This document shows positions 1 through 8,371 of a DNA stretch of 64,000 nucleotides, one piece after another (position 1 is the stretch's first letter; each line of letters starts with the position of its first letter). A program made the position numbers and the translations under genes. The DNA is from Candidatus Caenarcanales bacterium (GTDB taxonomy: Bacteria > Cyanobacteriota > Vampirovibrionia > LMEP-6097). Under the pieces are notes generated by a model. The model was not told the DNA's origin. It made no database searches and saw only the letters and a list, made by a program, of their open reading frames with translations. The stretch covers positions 1-64,000 of the forward strand of contig JABSOS010000015.1 of NCBI GenBank assembly GCA_013216135.1, read 5' to 3'.

Positions 1-1
1 C

Positions 2-55
2 AATCAGGAGCTAGAAAAGGAGTTGTACGAGTTAGTAATTTCTAAAGAATCATAA
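2..55 (+). CDS. C-terminal end of an unknown protein (partial)
   Basis: The second forward frame is open from the window edge to a TAA at 53-55. It gives 17 residues rich in Glu, Lys and Leu, which looks like a helical protein tail and not random translation. It converges on the next gene with a gap of only 3 bases. Nothing can be said about function, and the rest of the gene lies outside the window. Confidence 0.45.
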   Translation, partial: NQELEKELYELVISKES

Positions 56-58
56 AGT

Positions 59-1123
59 TTAATGGTCTAGAGCCTTAAAATTATTCAAGAAGTTATTTAT
101 TGAATCAAGCGATGCAGAACTCGAATCTAAATTATCAATAATGTGCTGAGAAACTTCCCCCATTAGCCTAATATCGTAGGTATTCCAAGCATTCATAACG
201 GGTAAATTTTCTGCTACTTTTCTAACTAATTGAAACTCATTATTCAAAATGTTGGCTTTCTTTGTCTTATCTAAATTTAAACTTTGACAGATTTCCATAT
301 TTGCTTTTCCTGCAAAAGCAAAGCATTTAGTGACTTCCACAGGATTAGAACTGAAGTCGCTATTCTCAATCATTTTTTCCTGAGCATCATTAAACAGTTC
401 AAATACTTTTTGAAAACCTTCTAAATCCTTAGAGCTTCGACCTTCAACATCAGTGCTAGCTATTAATAGTTGATTTAAAGGAAGTATTACAGCCTCAAAA
501 ATACTCTTAGAGTCATCCAATTCATCTAGGAAAATCTTATTTAAAACAGCCACAGATTTGATCCTCTTATTTGTTTCAAGAATTTTCTTTGCCTCTATAA
601 TATGAGAGTCGTTTATATTTATTGATTTATCTTTAAAATTATCCAAATTTAAAATCAATTGACCAATATCATCGACTAATTTATTTTTGATAAAAGAAAC
701 TAATTTAGTTTCCCCAATCCCACTATGTAACACACTTTTCTTATAATTTTCATAATCTTCCACTTTCAATTTCAAGACTTTTTCAAACTCATCAAGTCCA
801 ATTTCAGTATATAAACCTTCGACTTGAACATTTGGCATCGAATCTAAAAGTTCTAAAGTTGGACCCATATTCGGTTCTTTTTCAATTGCACCCTTAGATT
901 CAAAAGGTGCACTTTGATGAACTATCATATTATCTTCTTGGGTCACTTCACTAGGAATAACCTGCTTTAAGCTAAGCTGAGTATTCATAAGTAAATCTGG
1001 TATTTTTTGCCGAAAAAAACTCAACATCCTTATCCATAAAAAGTTGAATTTTTCATTTTTTTTACAAATCCAATTTAAACTAAACCCAGACAAGCTCAAG
1101 ATAACTCCAATTTTTACTTTCAA
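59..1123 (-). CDS. Unknown protein, lineage-specific
   Basis: I do not recognise this 354-residue protein. It is mostly charged and helical, with an acidic, Leu/Ile-rich body and no clear catalytic motif. The first 45 residues are unlike the rest (hydrophobic and aromatic). A start at the internal Met at 988, where the sequence begins with a polar Asn/Thr/Gln-rich segment, would give 309 residues and leave a more normal 177-base divergent promoter region, so the longer start is uncertain. It is divergent from the gene at 1166, which is also unknown and of similar composition. Confidence 0.6.
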   Translation of the reverse strand: MKVKIGVILSLSGFSLNWICKKNEKFNFLWIRMLSFFRQKIPDLLMNTQLSLKQVIPSEVTQEDNMIVHQSAPFESKGAIEKEPNMGPTLELLDSMPNVQVEGLYTEIGLDEFEKVLKLKVEDYENYKKSVLHSGIGETKLVSFIKNKLVDDIGQLILNLDNFKDKSININDSHIIEAKKILETNKRIKSVAVLNKIFLDELDDSKSIFEAVILPLNQLLIASTDVEGRSSKDLEGFQKVFELFNDAQEKMIENSDFSSNPVEVTKCFAFAGKANMEICQSLNLDKTKKANILNNEFQLVRKVAENLPVMNAWNTYDIRLMGEVSQHIIDNLDSSSASLDSINNFLNNFKALDH

Positions 1124-1165
1124 TTTAATCTAAACTTAACCATATTACATTACTAATAAAGTCGG

Positions 1166-1891
1166 ATGGATTCAGAACTCAACAGCTTCAACTTATCTTC
1201 TGAACTAGTTAAACGCTCTTTAGGGAGAGAACTAAATAAACTTGCTAGCGAAGATAAGTCAATGAGCTTAAATTTCAGCAGCAAAGAAGATGATAGTTTA
1301 AAACATGTTTCTTTGATGCTGCCGAATATCACAGTAAAAGAAATACAGGAACGATTAAATTCAGGTGAACTTGATTATAAGTTTCAATACCTGCAAACTA
1401 AGCAGAGTCAAGAGATTAAAGAAATTAGCATCAGGGATTTTATTGATAAATTAAAAGATGCCTCTCTATTTGAAGATGAAATTCAAGTAGAAAATCTTGA
1501 AGAATTAGAGCTAGAGTCTGAAAATAAAAAGATTAAATTCAAGCTTGATACTAAAGATTTAGCCTATATCTATATTAAACATGACCTCTTAAGTTCCTTA
1601 AAAGTTAAGTTAAATCTAGCGGCAAATAAAGAGTTTTTAACATTTACTACTAAGATCTTAGAGGCGAAGAAAAACCTTATAGTTTCTAAAGATGAAGTAG
1701 CTAAATTAATAGAAAATATAGAATCTGACTCACTTGATCATAAAATTGTCGTTTATTACGAACAAGAAGCTTATTTCATCAAATTAGAGAATCTAATTAA
1801 AAAAGTTTGGACTTGCAAATTACTAAGAAAATCACTGGGCCTATCTTCCAGCAATGATTCTAGTGCATTTATAAATTTCTCAAAGAACTAA
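1166..1891 (+). CDS. Unknown protein, lineage-specific
   Basis: This 241-residue protein starts with ATG and has a Ser/Asn-rich N-terminus followed by alternating charged and aliphatic residues. It has no signal peptide, membrane segment or recognisable motif. Codon use matches its neighbours (Leu TTA, Lys AAA). It is followed by about 250 bases holding a possible structured RNA and a strong terminator. Function unknown. Together with its divergent neighbour it belongs to the group of poorly conserved, polar-N-terminus proteins scattered through this window. Confidence 0.6.
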   Translation: MDSELNSFNLSSELVKRSLGRELNKLASEDKSMSLNFSSKEDDSLKHVSLMLPNITVKEIQERLNSGELDYKFQYLQTKQSQEIKEISIRDFIDKLKDASLFEDEIQVENLEELELESENKKIKFKLDTKDLAYIYIKHDLLSSLKVKLNLAANKEFLTFTTKILEAKKNLIVSKDEVAKLIENIESDSLDHKIVVYYEQEAYFIKLENLIKKVWTCKLLRKSLGLSSSNDSSAFINFSKN

Positions 1892-1938
1892 GCCATAAAT
1901 ATTTTTCACAAATTAATATCAAAAAAGCTGTAATACAT

Positions 1939-1956
1939 ATTTGTATATACACAAAT
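1939..1956. promoter_or_regulatory. 18-bp near-perfect palindrome
   Basis: Bases 1939-1956 read almost the same on both strands (one mismatched pair), centred on TATATA. It lies upstream of the structured segment at 1982-2104, so it could be an operator or part of an AT-rich promoter. Given the AT content, chance cannot be excluded. Confidence 0.25.
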
Positions 1957-1981
1957 CATGATATCCCCCCGATGAACAAAT

Positions 1982-2104
1982 ACTTGCCTTGATGAATGAA
2001 AGATCCCTCATGCATAAGATATCTCCCATCATCTCCTTATCGCTTTTATTGATTAGGGCAAGTTGATTTTAAGAGAAGCGACAAAGCCGTCGCTTCTTTT
2101 TTTT
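1982..2104 (+). ncRNA. Possible structured small RNA ending in a terminator
   Basis: A 12-bp continuous helix can form between 1982-1993 and 2052-2063 (ACTTGCCTTGAT with ATTAGGGCAAGT, two G-U pairs). It encloses about 58 bases that hold only weak internal pairing, and a strong intrinsic terminator follows. A long closing stem around a larger internal region is the general shape of 6S-type RNAs. I see none of the signatures of SRP RNA, tmRNA or RNase P RNA. It could equally be a long 3' UTR of the gene ending at 1891 or a leader of the gene at 2138. Confidence 0.3.
2074..2104 (+). terminator. Rho-independent terminator
   Basis: A perfect 9-bp stem (AGAAGCGAC at 2074-2082 with GTCGCTTCT at 2089-2097) has a 6-base loop and is followed by a run of eight T. 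It ends transcription before the PEP carboxylase gene starts at 2138. Confidence 0.85.
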
Positions 2105-2137
2105 GTAATTTTATAGACAGGATATACTAATAAGAGC

Positions 2138-5100
2138 ATGGCAATTAAAAAATCTATCCGCTCTTTATATAAGATCATTGGTAACACCATCGGTAAACAG
2201 GTATGGAATAGAATCAGTGTCGATGAACATATAAGTCATGACCCTGCTATAAGAAAAGAGCTTGCCTATAAATGTATTGAACTTATTACCGAATGCAGAA
2301 AATTATTACAAGACAATGGTAGATCTCCAGAAAAAATAATTGAATTTATGAATGGTGATTCTATTGCACCAGAATATAGATTAAAACTAATCTCATGGGT
2401 CTTAGAAGCATATCTGCTACTTAACCAATCAAGTACAGCAAGTGCTGATGTTACTAAAACTCTAGAATCCGACAAAATCTTCAGTAAAGATCTTATTGAA
2501 AATTTACTAGATATGGGGATTTCAAGATCAGAGCTTGAAGATGTTTTCACGAAGGACGTTTCAGCAAGCTTAGTGCTTACAGCTCACCCTACAGCTGGAA
2601 TTCAGCCAGATTACATGTATCATATAGCAAACATGATCTCTAGGGTTCAGGAAATAGCTGAAGTTATTAGAGACGATGAAAATAATTTAGTCCTAGAGCA
2701 TAAACTAAAAGGCATACAAGAAGATTTAGCAGCTTCAATCTCGCACATGGTGAGAGTTAAACCTTACAATGAAAACAAATTAAAGCCTTCAGATGAATCT
2801 CAAAACTTTTTAGATGCTGTCAACCAAATCTATGAAATCATTCCAGAGAAATTAATTCGCTTGGAAACTGAAATCTCAAATGCATTGAATAAAAAATTTC
2901 AATTCAATCCTGAATTTTTCAAAATTCACAGTTGGGTAGCAAGAGACATCGATGGAAACCCTACAGTGAGTGCACAAGAACACTTTAAATCTTTAGTTCA
3001 AGAAAACCTTTTCTTTTTCCAAAAGTACTTTTTAGATCTTCAAAAACTCTGGAAAACACTCAGTGACGACTTCTCTTCAGACATAGACTTACCAAGTAAA
3101 ACACTTTTCGTGGATGAAGAATTTAAACAACTATATGAATCTATTTTAGCGAAGCACCCTGAGTTTGCTGCAAACAAGCTTACCTATAGATTAGTAATTG
3201 AATATCATATGCTCAATCCACTCTCTAGATTCATTAGTGAGCTTGAAGTTCTTCACTCAGAAATACACAGTCAAGGGAAATATAATTTCAACTTTAACTT
3301 CAGGAAATTTTCTATCGATCTAATTTTACTTAAACCATTAAAAGCAATCCTTGCAAATAAAGAGGGGGTTAACACTAAAGAAATTGAAAAGCTGATTAAG
3401 AAAGTAGAAATCTTTGGAAGATTTGGTTCTAAAGGACATACCCGTCAAGGAAATGAAGTTATAAACCTCCTAGTGAAAAAACTTTTAAACTTTGAAAATT
3501 ATGGACAAATCGAAGAAAAGACCAAGTTCTTAATAAGTCCAGATGAAAGATTAACCGATCTTCCTAAAAATATTAAAGCTACAGTTACTGAATTAAAAGA
3601 CTCTCAGAATAAAAATGAAATCAAAGCTTTGCAGACTTTAGAACTACTAAGCTTAATTCCAGCTGGTGGAATAAAAAGACAAATCATAAGCATGAACACA
3701 TGCTTTGAAGATATGCTTAACGCACTGTTATTGATAACTTGCTTCAGAGGTTTTAACTTTGACACTGTTCTGCACCCACACACAGATAACCAATTAGACA
3801 TAGTTCCACTTACTGAGCAGATTATAGATCTAAGAAACTCTTATGAGTGCACTATAGAAGCTTTATTGAATCCGGTGTGGAGAAGATATTTATTAAAGAA
3901 TGCTTTTAAATTTATTAAAATGCGTGGACCTTCAGATAGTGGTAAGCAAAACGGTTTCACTGCATCTCAATGGGAAATGTTCCGCTCAAAGCAGCTAGAC
4001 GCTATTACTGTAAATATTTTCAATTCTTTTCTAATGAAACATTTGTATGGCGACAATTCAGAGCTAGAGAAATGGCAAGAACTTTATAAGCCTGATCAGA
4101 AAGATGATTATTCACTTGAAAATAAAGTCATAGGCTTATCTCTAGAAAAGTTTAAAACTTACTTTGAGACTGACTTTAATGATGAAAAAAATCTTTGGCT
4201 AGAAACAGCAAAATATTACTCACTAGAACAAGCTCAAATTAAGTTAATTAGCTTTGATGGCTGGGGCGAGCCTGTAGAAAGAGGTGGTGGACTAGAATTC
4301 AAGACTACTGCTACTTGCACGCAACCTTTAGGTAGCTTTGCCCACTATGAAAGGACCCTTCAAGGTGGTGGTGCTCAGCAGTTAGTATCTGTTTTTAGAA
4401 GCCATGAAATCATCCAGGACTTTATAGCAGCTGTTTCTGAAATCTCTACCAGAAACACTTTCTTGAATAATTTTAAAGAGAATAAATCATTAATGATCTT
4501 AGATTCAGTCTTTGTAAAGGAACTTACAAATATGATCAAACATATTCGTGAGAAACTGAGATTTGAGGTGTTAGGTTTGGATCTTGATCAAGACGACAAA
4601 TGCTCTAATGAAAAGATTTTAAGAGAATATTTTAACCACGTTATCAAATCCCCTCTTATCTATTTAGATCTATTCAACATCGCAAGTAGACCTACAAGCC
4701 GTTCTGGAACTAAGATAAAAGAAGTTTTAAGTAAAGATGGTTACGATAATGACTTAAACCTCTTTGCAAGTAAGCTTCCAATAGAAGATATCCTAAATAC
4801 CTTAGCTGATGTTCGTGCCATACCTTACTCTGCCATGTTCAACCTCATAGGAGGTAACCACGTATCATTCTATGGCTACCAAGATTTACTTGAAAATCAA
4901 GGACTCGTAGATATACTACAGTATTACTATCACTTTAACCAAAACTCTCAAGAAGCTAGATTAACTCAACACATTATGGATTCACTTGAAAGAGGAATTT
5001 TCACTGCTGATTTAGAAACCTATGCTTCGGCTAGATCTTTAATAGAGGGACAGATTTCAGATACTTATAAACCTGAAGAGGACGCTTTGCTTCAAAAACT

Positions 5101-5416
5101 AATCAGTGCAAATCAAGCTACTAGGAACTTTATAGCTCATATTAAAAAATATCCAGTTGCTAACCCTTATAAAGTTCAGCTTTCAGAACTACTTCAAAAC
5201 AACCCTGATGAGCGTGATTTAATGCTCGCGAGAAGAAACGACGCTGCTGTCCCTAGGCTAGGAATTGCTTACAGCATGTCACAAATCATCGCAAACTCTA
5301 AAGCACGAAATGTAAACCCACTTGATATAACCACTATTCAAACTAAGTACTTAGATTTATTAAGGAAGGCGTTTGCAGCTGGAGCTTCAACTTTTGGTAA
5401 TGGGTGTATAGATTGA
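2138..5416 (+). CDS. ppc: Divergent phosphoenolpyruvate carboxylase
   Basis: PEP carboxylase adds bicarbonate to PEP to give oxaloacetate, refilling the TCA cycle in the cytoplasm. The 1092-residue protein is longer than the usual 880-970. It keeps the family order: LTAHPT with the catalytic His at about 150, an SDSGK segment at 599-603, an ERGGG phosphate loop near 714-718, ERTLQGG, SRPTSRSG and RAIPY. Three hallmark motifs are altered. TAHPTE is TAHPTA, GYSDS-K-D is GPSDSGKQ, and the first half of HGRGG-GRGGG reads DGWGEPVERGGG. The usual C-terminal AAG-NTG is AAGASTFGNG followed by CID. The fold assignment is firm, but normal activity is not assured. A TATACT box lies about 13 bases before the ATG. 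Confidence 0.85.
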   Translation: MAIKKSIRSLYKIIGNTIGKQVWNRISVDEHISHDPAIRKELAYKCIELITECRKLLQDNGRSPEKIIEFMNGDSIAPEYRLKLISWVLEAYLLLNQSSTASADVTKTLESDKIFSKDLIENLLDMGISRSELEDVFTKDVSASLVLTAHPTAGIQPDYMYHIANMISRVQEIAEVIRDDENNLVLEHKLKGIQEDLAASISHMVRVKPYNENKLKPSDESQNFLDAVNQIYEIIPEKLIRLETEISNALNKKFQFNPEFFKIHSWVARDIDGNPTVSAQEHFKSLVQENLFFFQKYFLDLQKLWKTLSDDFSSDIDLPSKTLFVDEEFKQLYESILAKHPEFAANKLTYRLVIEYHMLNPLSRFISELEVLHSEIHSQGKYNFNFNFRKFSIDLILLKPLKAILANKEGVNTKEIEKLIKKVEIFGRFGSKGHTRQGNEVINLLVKKLLNFENYGQIEEKTKFLISPDERLTDLPKNIKATVTELKDSQNKNEIKALQTLELLSLIPAGGIKRQIISMNTCFEDMLNALLLITCFRGFNFDTVLHPHTDNQLDIVPLTEQIIDLRNSYECTIEALLNPVWRRYLLKNAFKFIKMRGPSDSGKQNGFTASQWEMFRSKQLDAITVNIFNSFLMKHLYGDNSELEKWQELYKPDQKDDYSLENKVIGLSLEKFKTYFETDFNDEKNLWLETAKYYSLEQAQIKLISFDGWGEPVERGGGLEFKTTATCTQPLGSFAHYERTLQGGGAQQLVSVFRSHEIIQDFIAAVSEISTRNTFLNNFKENKSLMILDSVFVKELTNMIKHIREKLRFEVLGLDLDQDDKCSNEKILREYFNHVIKSPLIYLDLFNIASRPTSRSGTKIKEVLSKDGYDNDLNLFASKLPIEDILNTLADVRAIPYSAMFNLIGGNHVSFYGYQDLLENQGLVDILQYYYHFNQNSQEARLTQHIMDSLERGIFTADLETYASARSLIEGQISDTYKPEEDALLQKLISANQATRNFIAHIKKYPVANPYKVQLSELLQNNPDERDLMLARRNDAAVPRLGIAYSMSQIIANSKARNVNPLDITTIQTKYLDLLRKAFAAGASTFGNGCID

Positions 5417-5453
5417 TCAGTTGAATATTGAAGATGGGCTATAATAGCTATCG

Positions 5454-6794
5454 ATGGCTAATCCTATAATTTCAAAAATCAAAAACTTCAAAAAGTCTAT
5501 TAAGATTCCTGGAGATAAATCTATTTCTCATAGATCTATAATTTTTGGATCTATCGCAAAAGGTAGAACTGAAGTAACTAATTTCTTAACTGGTGAAGAC
5601 TGTATCTGCACTCAGAAAGCTTTTGAAGCATTAGGAGTTGAGATCGAAACTTACTATGGTACTCCTGATAACCCGACACTTAGAATAAATGGAAAAGGAA
5701 TGCTTGCATTACAAGAACCTAAAGAAGAAATCTATTTAGGTAACTCAGGCACAGGAATGAGATTACTTTCAGGTCTTTTTGCTGGGCTTCCATTTGAATT
5801 TAAATTAACAGGTGACGAATCACTCAGCTCACGCCCGATGAAAAGAGTTATAAACCCACTTACAGAAATGGGTGCATCGATAGATTCTCAAGATGGTAAA
5901 GCTCCACTTTTAATTCATGGGACAAATAACCTTCAAGGAATTACTTATAAATCTCCAATAGCCTCTGCTCAAGTGAAATCTTGTTTACTTCTAGCGGGTT
6001 TAAATGCTGAAGGAGTAACTACTATTATCGAACCAGAAAAATCTAGAGACCACTCTGAAAGAATGCTTGAATACTTCGGCTCTCCGATATCTCATCACAG
6101 TGCTAGTTTAGAAGTTAGTATTAAAAAACCAGAAAAAGATCTTTTTGCTCAAATCATTAGAGTTCCTGGAGATATCTCTAGTGCAGCTTTCTTTATGGTA
6201 GCTGGAGCTATTTGTGAAAACTCTGAACTAGTTCTAGAAAACGTTGGCATCAACCCTACTAGGACTGGAATCTTAGATGTTTTAACTATGATGAAAGTTG
6301 ATTTCAGTGTAGAAAATATCAGCGATGAAGCTCGTGAACCTAGAGCTGACATCATTGTAAAATCCTCTAATATTAAAGCGTGTGAAATCAGTAGTGATTT
6401 AATTCCTAGATTAATTGATGAAATCCCTGTCATTGCAATTCTTGCAGCTCAAGCTGAAGGTACTACAGTTATTAAAAACGCTGAAGAATTAAAAGTGAAA
6501 GAATCTAACCGTATAGCAACCACCGTAAATATGCTGAAGCTTTTAGGGGTTAATGTTGAAGAAACAGAAGACGGTATGATTATCGAAGGACTCGCCGGAA
6601 AAGCTTTCCCTGGTGCTAAAGATAGTGTTAACACAATTGCCATTGATAGTAATGGTGATCATAGAATCGCTATGAGTTCAGCTATAGCTGGGCTTCACTC
6701 AGAAAAAGGAGTGGAGATAATTAAAAGTGAATTTGTAAACACTTCATTTCCTGGATTTTTTGAGATATTAAGAAAAGAAGAAGCTAAGATTTAG
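5454..6794 (+). CDS. aroA: 3-phosphoshikimate 1-carboxyvinyltransferase (EPSP synthase)
   Basis: This enzyme transfers the enolpyruvyl group of PEP to shikimate-3-phosphate, the sixth step of chorismate synthesis. It has the family's usual length (446 residues) and all landmarks: PGDKSISHRS near residue 18, GNSGTGMRLLSG near residue 100, SSAAFFMVAGA, and the C-terminal KVKESNRI and NGDHRIAMS segments. It begins 37 bases after the PEP carboxylase gene on the same strand, so the two PEP-using enzymes are probably co-transcribed. Its end overlaps the stop of the convergent broken gene by 11 bases. Confidence 0.96.
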   Translation: MANPIISKIKNFKKSIKIPGDKSISHRSIIFGSIAKGRTEVTNFLTGEDCICTQKAFEALGVEIETYYGTPDNPTLRINGKGMLALQEPKEEIYLGNSGTGMRLLSGLFAGLPFEFKLTGDESLSSRPMKRVINPLTEMGASIDSQDGKAPLLIHGTNNLQGITYKSPIASAQVKSCLLLAGLNAEGVTTIIEPEKSRDHSERMLEYFGSPISHHSASLEVSIKKPEKDLFAQIIRVPGDISSAAFFMVAGAICENSELVLENVGINPTRTGILDVLTMMKVDFSVENISDEAREPRADIIVKSSNIKACEISSDLIPRLIDEIPVIAILAAQAEGTTVIKNAEELKVKESNRIATTVNMLKLLGVNVEETEDGMIIEGLAGKAFPGAKDSVNTIAIDSNGDHRIAMSSAIAGLHSEKGVEIIKSEFVNTSFPGFFEILRKEEAKI

Positions 6795-7035
6795 AATTCT
6801 GGTTCAAATCTTTTAATTCTTGTATAAATTCATCAGAAAATTTAACTAAGGTATCATCAAAAATACCTAAGCTTTGAAGTTCCTGAATATATGCCTCAGG
6901 ATAGTAACCTACTGAAGCAAGACTATATTCTTGAATAGCTTTATAATCTTGCTTTGGATCAAATTTCTTTTTAATTTCATCAATTGCTATTTTTAATTTT
7001 TGAAAACCGGGTCGTTTATTCACGAATACTTGCAT
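6784..7035 (-). CDS. C-terminal remnant of the frameshifted unknown gene
   Basis: This 83-residue frame has an internal ATG but is best read as the tail of the gene above, because the same frame stays open upstream of it back to the T-run at 7271-7277. Independent translation is possible but not supported by any ribosome site I can see. Confidence 0.35.
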   Translation of the reverse strand: MQVFVNKRPGFQKLKIAIDEIKKKFDPKQDYKAIQEYSLASVGYYPEAYIQELQSLGIFDDTLVKFSDEFIQELKDLNQNSKS

Positions 7036-7252
7036 TAAATTTAGGAAAATTGCCTTGTCTCTATCAACAAAATGTTCTGATATTTGTCTTGTTGGTTCAT
7101 AATAACGAGCTGGATCTCTTTCAAAAAACTCATTTAATAGATATATCCCTAAATTTTCAACCTTTTCAATTTTCTCTTTGACTTTGTCTAAATCTGGGTG
7201 AGTACTATATTTGCCTTCATTGATATCATTCTCTAATTGTTGAGCATAAAAA

Positions 7253-8107
7253 CTAATTCTGGCATAATCTAAAAAAACCTTCTATAGATGGATTTATACG
7301 TTTTTGATATAAGAAAGTACCTAAATGTGCTTTTTCAATATATTCTTTATGATTATCTATCCAACTACTATCATTTCTAAAAAGTAGTAAATCTTTTGGA
7401 CTTAAAGCTTCTTTAAAAGTATATGTAAGATTACCTCCTCTTGCGACAGAATCCAAATCTGGAATAAATGATGCATAAGGTGGTTCATAAATTTCTCCAT
7501 AGTACGCTAAAGGGAATATTTGAGCCTTTCCATCATTATTATTACTTTGATACTCATGCGTTAAAACGCTATTAAGTGGATAATTAAAGATAAGAGAGTT
7601 ATTTTCTTGCAGCCCTAGTTTATTATTTAGAGTATAAAAAACTTGCTTTTCTTCCACAACCGATTTTTGTTTATTTAGATAAGATTGAAATATAAACTGA
7701 TTTTGATCATTGTCTACTTTAACTTGTTGATATTTTTGTTCAATCTGATCTAATTTTTTTGCAACTTCATAATATTCACGCTTATTAATTGTTTTAATTT
7801 CTGCCGGAAAGTTTTTAAAGATTTCCTTAGTAGTACTTTTCTCATTTAATGCCCAAAATAAACTTTTACTATACTGATTCACAAAGTTATTGTTTGTACT
7901 ATCAATTTCTACATTATCAGTAGTACTATTTTTAAGCTCTATTAAATCATCAAGATGCTCATTAATAGTTTGAAAAATATTAGTAAGACTTTGAATATCA
8001 TTTAGAGTCTTCAACCCCTCTTTTATCTCGGAATCACGTTTTGATATAGTCTGACGAATATCAAGTGCTCTTTCAGGAGTTAGTCGAATTAAATTAATAT
8101 CTTGCAT
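7253..8107 (-). CDS. N-terminal part of the frameshifted unknown gene
   Basis: These 284 residues are the open part before the homopolymer frameshift. They are polar and helical (many Lys, Asn, Gln), with a conserved-looking stretch PLAYYGEIYEPPYASF near residue 205. There is no signal peptide or membrane segment. Unknown function. Confidence 0.55.
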   Translation of the reverse strand: MQDINLIRLTPERALDIRQTISKRDSEIKEGLKTLNDIQSLTNIFQTINEHLDDLIELKNSTTDNVEIDSTNNNFVNQYSKSLFWALNEKSTTKEIFKNFPAEIKTINKREYYEVAKKLDQIEQKYQQVKVDNDQNQFIFQSYLNKQKSVVEEKQVFYTLNNKLGLQENNSLIFNYPLNSVLTHEYQSNNNDGKAQIFPLAYYGEIYEPPYASFIPDLDSVARGGNLTYTFKEALSPKDLLLFRNDSSWIDNHKEYIEKAHLGTFLYQKRINPSIEGFFRLCQN

Positions 8108-8269
8108 GACTTAATCAATAATCATATGGGCTATTGGTAATACACAATACCTCAAAGACAGGGAGCTTACCAAGATAATATTCATGGTTTGAAAGATTAG
8201 GTAATAATTCTAATATTATTCTTAGTCTATTTATATCTATGCTAAAATAACTGATTCGAGGCGCATATT

Positions 8270-8371
8270 ATGTCAAAAAAAATCAACCCAGATAAGCAAC
8301 AGCCAGGAATGAAAAGAGCTGAAAAAGTATTAAAAAGAAAACAGAAAAAGGCTAAACAAAACCAAGCTTGA
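8270..8371 (+). CDS. Small basic protein, 33 residues
   Basis: An ATG at 8270 opens a 33-residue frame very rich in Lys, Arg and Gln, with no acidic stretch. Its TGA (8369-8371) overlaps the TTG start of the aminotransferase gene (8368-8370), the arrangement seen in translational coupling. The basic composition suggests nucleic-acid or ribosome contact, but it could also be a leader peptide whose translation controls the downstream gene. No family recognised. Confidence 0.5.
   Translation: MSKKINPDKQQPGMKRAEKVLKRKQKKAKQNQA

Larger units (their letters stand above)
6784..8107 (-). pseudogene. Frameshifted unknown gene (~440-residue protein)
   Basis: Two minus-strand frames are clearly one gene. 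The upstream part (8107 down to 7253) ends in frame at a run of seven T on the coding strand (7271-7277 as A on the plus strand). With six T the protein would continue EGFLDYARISFYAQQLEND and run on, with no further stop, to the end at 6784. The continuation has normal codon use and charged helical composition. No known family is recognised; the protein is cytoplasmic-looking, rich in Asn, Gln and Lys. The single extra base may be a true mutation, a phase-variable tract, a slippage site or an assembly error. Confidence 0.75.

Noticed and set aside
1982-2104. SRP RNA, tmRNA or RNase P RNA
   Set aside because: None of their conserved motifs (GGAAG tetraloop region, tRNA-like 3' end, GAGGAAAGTC) is present.
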